Part shown: positions 6,668 to 8,291 of the stretch, piece after piece
Layout of the letters: each line of letters begins with the position of its first letter
Position numbering within the stretch: the stretch's first letter is position 1
Origin: Comamonadaceae bacterium
GTDB lineage: Bacteria > Pseudomonadota > Gammaproteobacteria > Burkholderiales > Burkholderiaceae_C
Assembly (NCBI GenBank): GCA_027490555.1
Contig: JAIXXW010000023.1
Coordinates: forward strand, 1-8,291
DNA: 8,291 nucleotides
Direction: 5' to 3'
Translations under genes and position numbers: made by a program
Notes under the pieces: model-generated
The model's input: the letters and a program-made list of their open reading frames with translations, nothing else
What the model was told of the DNA's origin: nothing
Databases searched by the model: none

Positions 6668-6698
6668 TGGACGATCAGAAGGGTGATTCTCTTACACT
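6668..6698 (+). promoter_or_regulatory. Possible sigma-70 promoter for yceD
   Basis: TGGACG (6668-6673) and TACACT (6693-6698) each match four of six consensus bases, with a spacer of 19 bp. The -10 box ends only six bases before the yceD ATG, so transcription would start at or next to that ATG. The promoter is weak on paper but is supported by the lack of any other plus-strand signal between the divergent maf gene and yceD. Confidence 0.3.
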
Positions 6699-6704
6699 GC
6701 GGTC

Positions 6705-7256
6705 ATGGAAAAAAAATTGGACCCCGAACACCTGGATCTGCTGTCTTTTGCCCGCAGTGCTGACACGTTGTCGGGCGAAGGCCGATGGCCCCAATGGCCG
6801 CGCCTGGCGCAAGAGCTGTTTGGCCAGGCCGAGGGCGAGGCCGGCCTGGTGGTCTGGCAGTTGCAAGGCCGCACAGTCCCCCAAGCCGGTGGCGCCGATC
6901 AGATCTGGATGGATTTGCGGGCCAAGGTCCACCTGCCCATGCAATGCCAGCGTTGCCTGACTCAGGTGGTCGAGGCGGTGGAGGCCGAGCGGTCCTTTCG
7001 TTTTGTGGCCGACGAAACGACGGCCGCCGCACTGGACGAGGAGGCCGAAGAGGACATCTTGGTCTTGAGCCGGGATTTCGATGCCTTGGCGCTGATCGAG
7101 GACGAACTGATCTTGGCCTTGCCCCTGGTGCCCATGCATGGGGTCTGTCCCGAAAACCTGCCCATGTCCGTTGCGGACCCCGAGTTCGAGGCGGCAGCCC
7201 AGCGGCCCAACCCTTTCGGGGTTTTGGCAGGCCTGAAAACCAGCAAGCCTGGATGA
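6705..7256 (+). CDS. yceD: YceD / DUF177 protein, 23S rRNA accumulation factor family
   Basis: Small acidic protein (183 aa) next to rpmF in most bacteria; E. coli YceD is linked to 23S rRNA accumulation and its plant homologue to 23S rRNA processing. Family features: HLPMQCQRCL with C81 and C84 (E. coli has ECQRC), an acidic stretch DEEAEED (111-117), IEDELILALPLVPMH (131-145), C148, and the C-terminal QRPNPFGVLAGLK (166-178), nearly identical to the E. coli end. C81, C84 and C148 might bind a metal, but that is speculation. No Shine-Dalgarno lies at normal distance from the ATG (AAGGG is about 20 bases away). It lies 137 bases upstream of rpmF and has no visible terminator, so it can be cotranscribed with it. 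Confidence 0.93.
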   Translation: MEKKLDPEHLDLLSFARSADTLSGEGRWPQWPRLAQELFGQAEGEAGLVVWQLQGRTVPQAGGADQIWMDLRAKVHLPMQCQRCLTQVVEAVEAERSFRFVADETTAAALDEEAEEDILVLSRDFDALALIEDELILALPLVPMHGVCPENLPMSVADPEFEAAAQRPNPFGVLAGLKTSKPG

Positions 7257-7272
7257 GCGCAACACAGGGCGC

Positions 7273-7301
7273 TTCTCGTTGGGCACTTCTTGGGCTATAA
7301 T
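7273..7301 (+). promoter_or_regulatory. rpmF promoter
   Basis: A perfect TATAAT -10 box at 7296-7301, with a weak -35 (TTCTCG, 7273-7278) at 17 bp spacing. The start would be near 7308, giving an rpmF leader of about 86 nt. A GGGCTATAATC pattern ahead of rpmF, as here, fits a strong ribosomal protein promoter. It lies just after the yceD stop. Confidence 0.6.
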
Positions 7302-7393
7302 CAGCGGCTTCGCCAGGATCGTCCCGGCAACACTGTCATTAACCAGAAGCTGCGTCTTCGCTTGCGCGGCCTCCATGTATCCAAGGAGCCATC

Positions 7394-7576
7394 ATGGCTG
7401 TTCAGCAAAACAAAAAGTCGCCTTCCAAGCGCGGTATGCACCGTTCACACAACGCCCTGAACGTGCCCGGCATCGCGGTCGAGCCCACCACCGGCGAAAC
7501 CCATCTGCGCCACCACATCAGCCCCAACGGCTTTTACCGTGGCCGCCAAGTGCTCAAAAACAAGTCGGAAGCCTGA
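7394..7576 (+). CDS. rpmF: 50S ribosomal protein bL32
   Basis: Sixty-residue basic protein of the large ribosomal subunit. It reads MAVQQNKKSPSKRGMHRSHN, then HLRHHISPNGFYRGRQVL, and closely matches E. coli bL32 over its whole length. It has no cysteines, so it is the zinc-free form. AAGGAG at 7383-7388 gives a strong ribosome binding site five bases before the ATG. The neighbours (yceD before, plsX after) match the conserved cluster. It is served by the promoter at 7273-7301 and followed by a strong hairpin with a T-run. Confidence 0.98.
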   Translation: MAVQQNKKSPSKRGMHRSHNALNVPGIAVEPTTGETHLRHHISPNGFYRGRQVLKNKSEA

Positions 7577-7603
7577 TCGGCTTTCGCCCTCAAGCCTCCA
7601 CAG

Positions 7604-7639
7604 GCCCGGCGCTACTTTCTGAGTAGCCTCGGGCTTTTT
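7604..7639 (+). terminator. Intrinsic terminator or attenuator between rpmF and plsX
   Basis: The outer arms GCCCG/CGGGC and inner arms GCTACT/AGTAGC are joined by one G-T wobble and one C-C mismatch, close a TTCTG loop, and are followed directly by TTTTT. This 13-position stem ends 45 bases before plsX. I saw no convincing promoter between it and plsX, so plsX probably depends on read-through or on RNA processing here. Confidence 0.8.
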
Positions 7640-7683
7640 GGTTTATGGCCCGCATTGCTTCCGGTTTTGTGCCCAAGGATGTC

Positions 7684-8291
7684 ATGACCACGCCCAACCC
7701 GATCACCGTGTCTGTCGATTGCATGGGCGGCGACCATGGTCCCAGCGTCACGCTGGCGGCCTGCCGCCGATTCCTGGCCTTGCACCCCGATGCCCGATTG
7801 CTGTTGGTCGGCAAGCCCGAGGTGTTGACGGGCTGGACCGATCCCCGGGCGCAGGTCGTGGCGGCCTCTGAAGTGGTGGAGATGGACGACCCGTTGGAGG
7901 TCGCCTTGCGCAAGAAAAAAGACTCCTCCATGCGCGTGGCCATCGAGCAAGTGCGTGATGGCCAGGCCCAGGTGGCCGTCTCGGCAGGCAACACCGGTGC
8001 CTTGATGGCGATTGCGCGCTATGTGCTCAAGACCATGGACGGCATCGACCGCCCGGCCATTGCTGGCCAGATGCCCAACTTCAAGGGCGGCGGCACCACC
8101 ATGCTCGATCTGGGCGCCAATGTGGACTGCACGCCCGAGCATTTGCTCCAGTTCGCTGTCATGGGCTCGGCCCTGGTGTCGGTTCTGCAAGACAAGGCGC
8201 AACCCACCGTCGGCTTGCTGAACATCGGGGAAGAAGCCATCAAAGGCAATGAAATCATCAAAAAAACCGCCGAATTGCTCCGATCTGCGGC
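7684..8291 (+). CDS. plsX: Phosphate acyltransferase PlsX, N-terminal part (cut by window end)
   Basis: Peripheral membrane enzyme that turns acyl-ACP plus phosphate into acyl-phosphate, the donor for PlsY in phosphatidic acid synthesis. About 202 of the usual 340 or so residues are visible. Family landmarks: ITVSVDCMGGDHGPSVT near the start, KKDSSMRVAIEQV, VSAGNTGALMAIARYVL, GGGTTMLDLGANVDC and GLLNIGEEAIKGNE, each aligning with E. coli PlsX. The start at 7684 has AAGGA four bases upstream; an in-frame ATG at 7645 lies right after the terminator T-run, has no ribosome binding site and is less likely. In E. coli fabH, fabD and acpP follow; here they would lie past the window end. Confidence 0.96.
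   Translation, partial: MTTPNPITVSVDCMGGDHGPSVTLAACRRFLALHPDARLLLVGKPEVLTGWTDPRAQVVAASEVVEMDDPLEVALRKKKDSSMRVAIEQVRDGQAQVAVSAGNTGALMAIARYVLKTMDGIDRPAIAGQMPNFKGGGTTMLDLGANVDCTPEHLLQFAVMGSALVSVLQDKAQPTVGLLNIGEEAIKGNEIIKKTAELLRSA

Noticed and set aside
7645..7683. Upstream in-frame ATG for plsX at 7645
   Set aside because: It follows the terminator T-run directly, has no ribosome binding site and adds 13 residues not typical of PlsX; ATG 7684 with AAGGA is better.

Overview
This GC-rich window is ordinary, conserved chromosome from a betaproteobacterium. Protein similarity and gene order suggest Burkholderiales, probably Comamonadaceae; this is inferred from remembered family sequences, not from a search. 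It is the equivalent of the rne / rluC-yceF-yceD-rpmF-plsX locus of Escherichia coli. I see no mobile element, CRISPR array, tRNA, rRNA or phage gene, and no sign of recent transfer.

Layout. Positions 1-1644 (minus) hold the first 548 codons of rne (RNase E), with the 3' end outside the window. Positions 1645-2236 are a long divergent spacer, which I read mainly as a structured 5' leader of rne: two stable hairpins sit just upstream of its ribosome binding site, and a consensus -10 box lies at the far end. On the plus strand, about 2237-5256 is a tight four-gene run: rluC (23S rRNA pseudouridine synthase), a HAD-family phosphatase, a small Rieske [2Fe-2S] protein and a membrane-anchored S49 peptidase (SppA type). 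Its likely intrinsic terminator lies at 5299-5319, inside the 3' end of the convergent next gene. Positions 5260-6644 (minus) hold a maf/yceF nucleotide pyrophosphatase followed, with a 4-base overlap, by a divergent RsmI-like methyltransferase. On the plus strand again come yceD (DUF177), rpmF (ribosomal protein bL32) with its own promoter, a clear terminator or attenuator, and the first two thirds or so of plsX (phospholipid synthesis), cut by the window end.

How the genes fit together. Most products serve ribosome and RNA maintenance (RNase E, RluC, YceD, bL32, the RsmI-like methyltransferase) or the membrane (PlsX, SppA). The main points of interest are regulatory architecture (the rne leader, a terminator nested in a convergent gene, a possibly leaderless yceD mRNA, an rpmF/plsX attenuator) and two proteins of unclear role: the Rieske protein and the RsmI paralog with an altered cofactor loop. 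I did not find a new multi-gene system.
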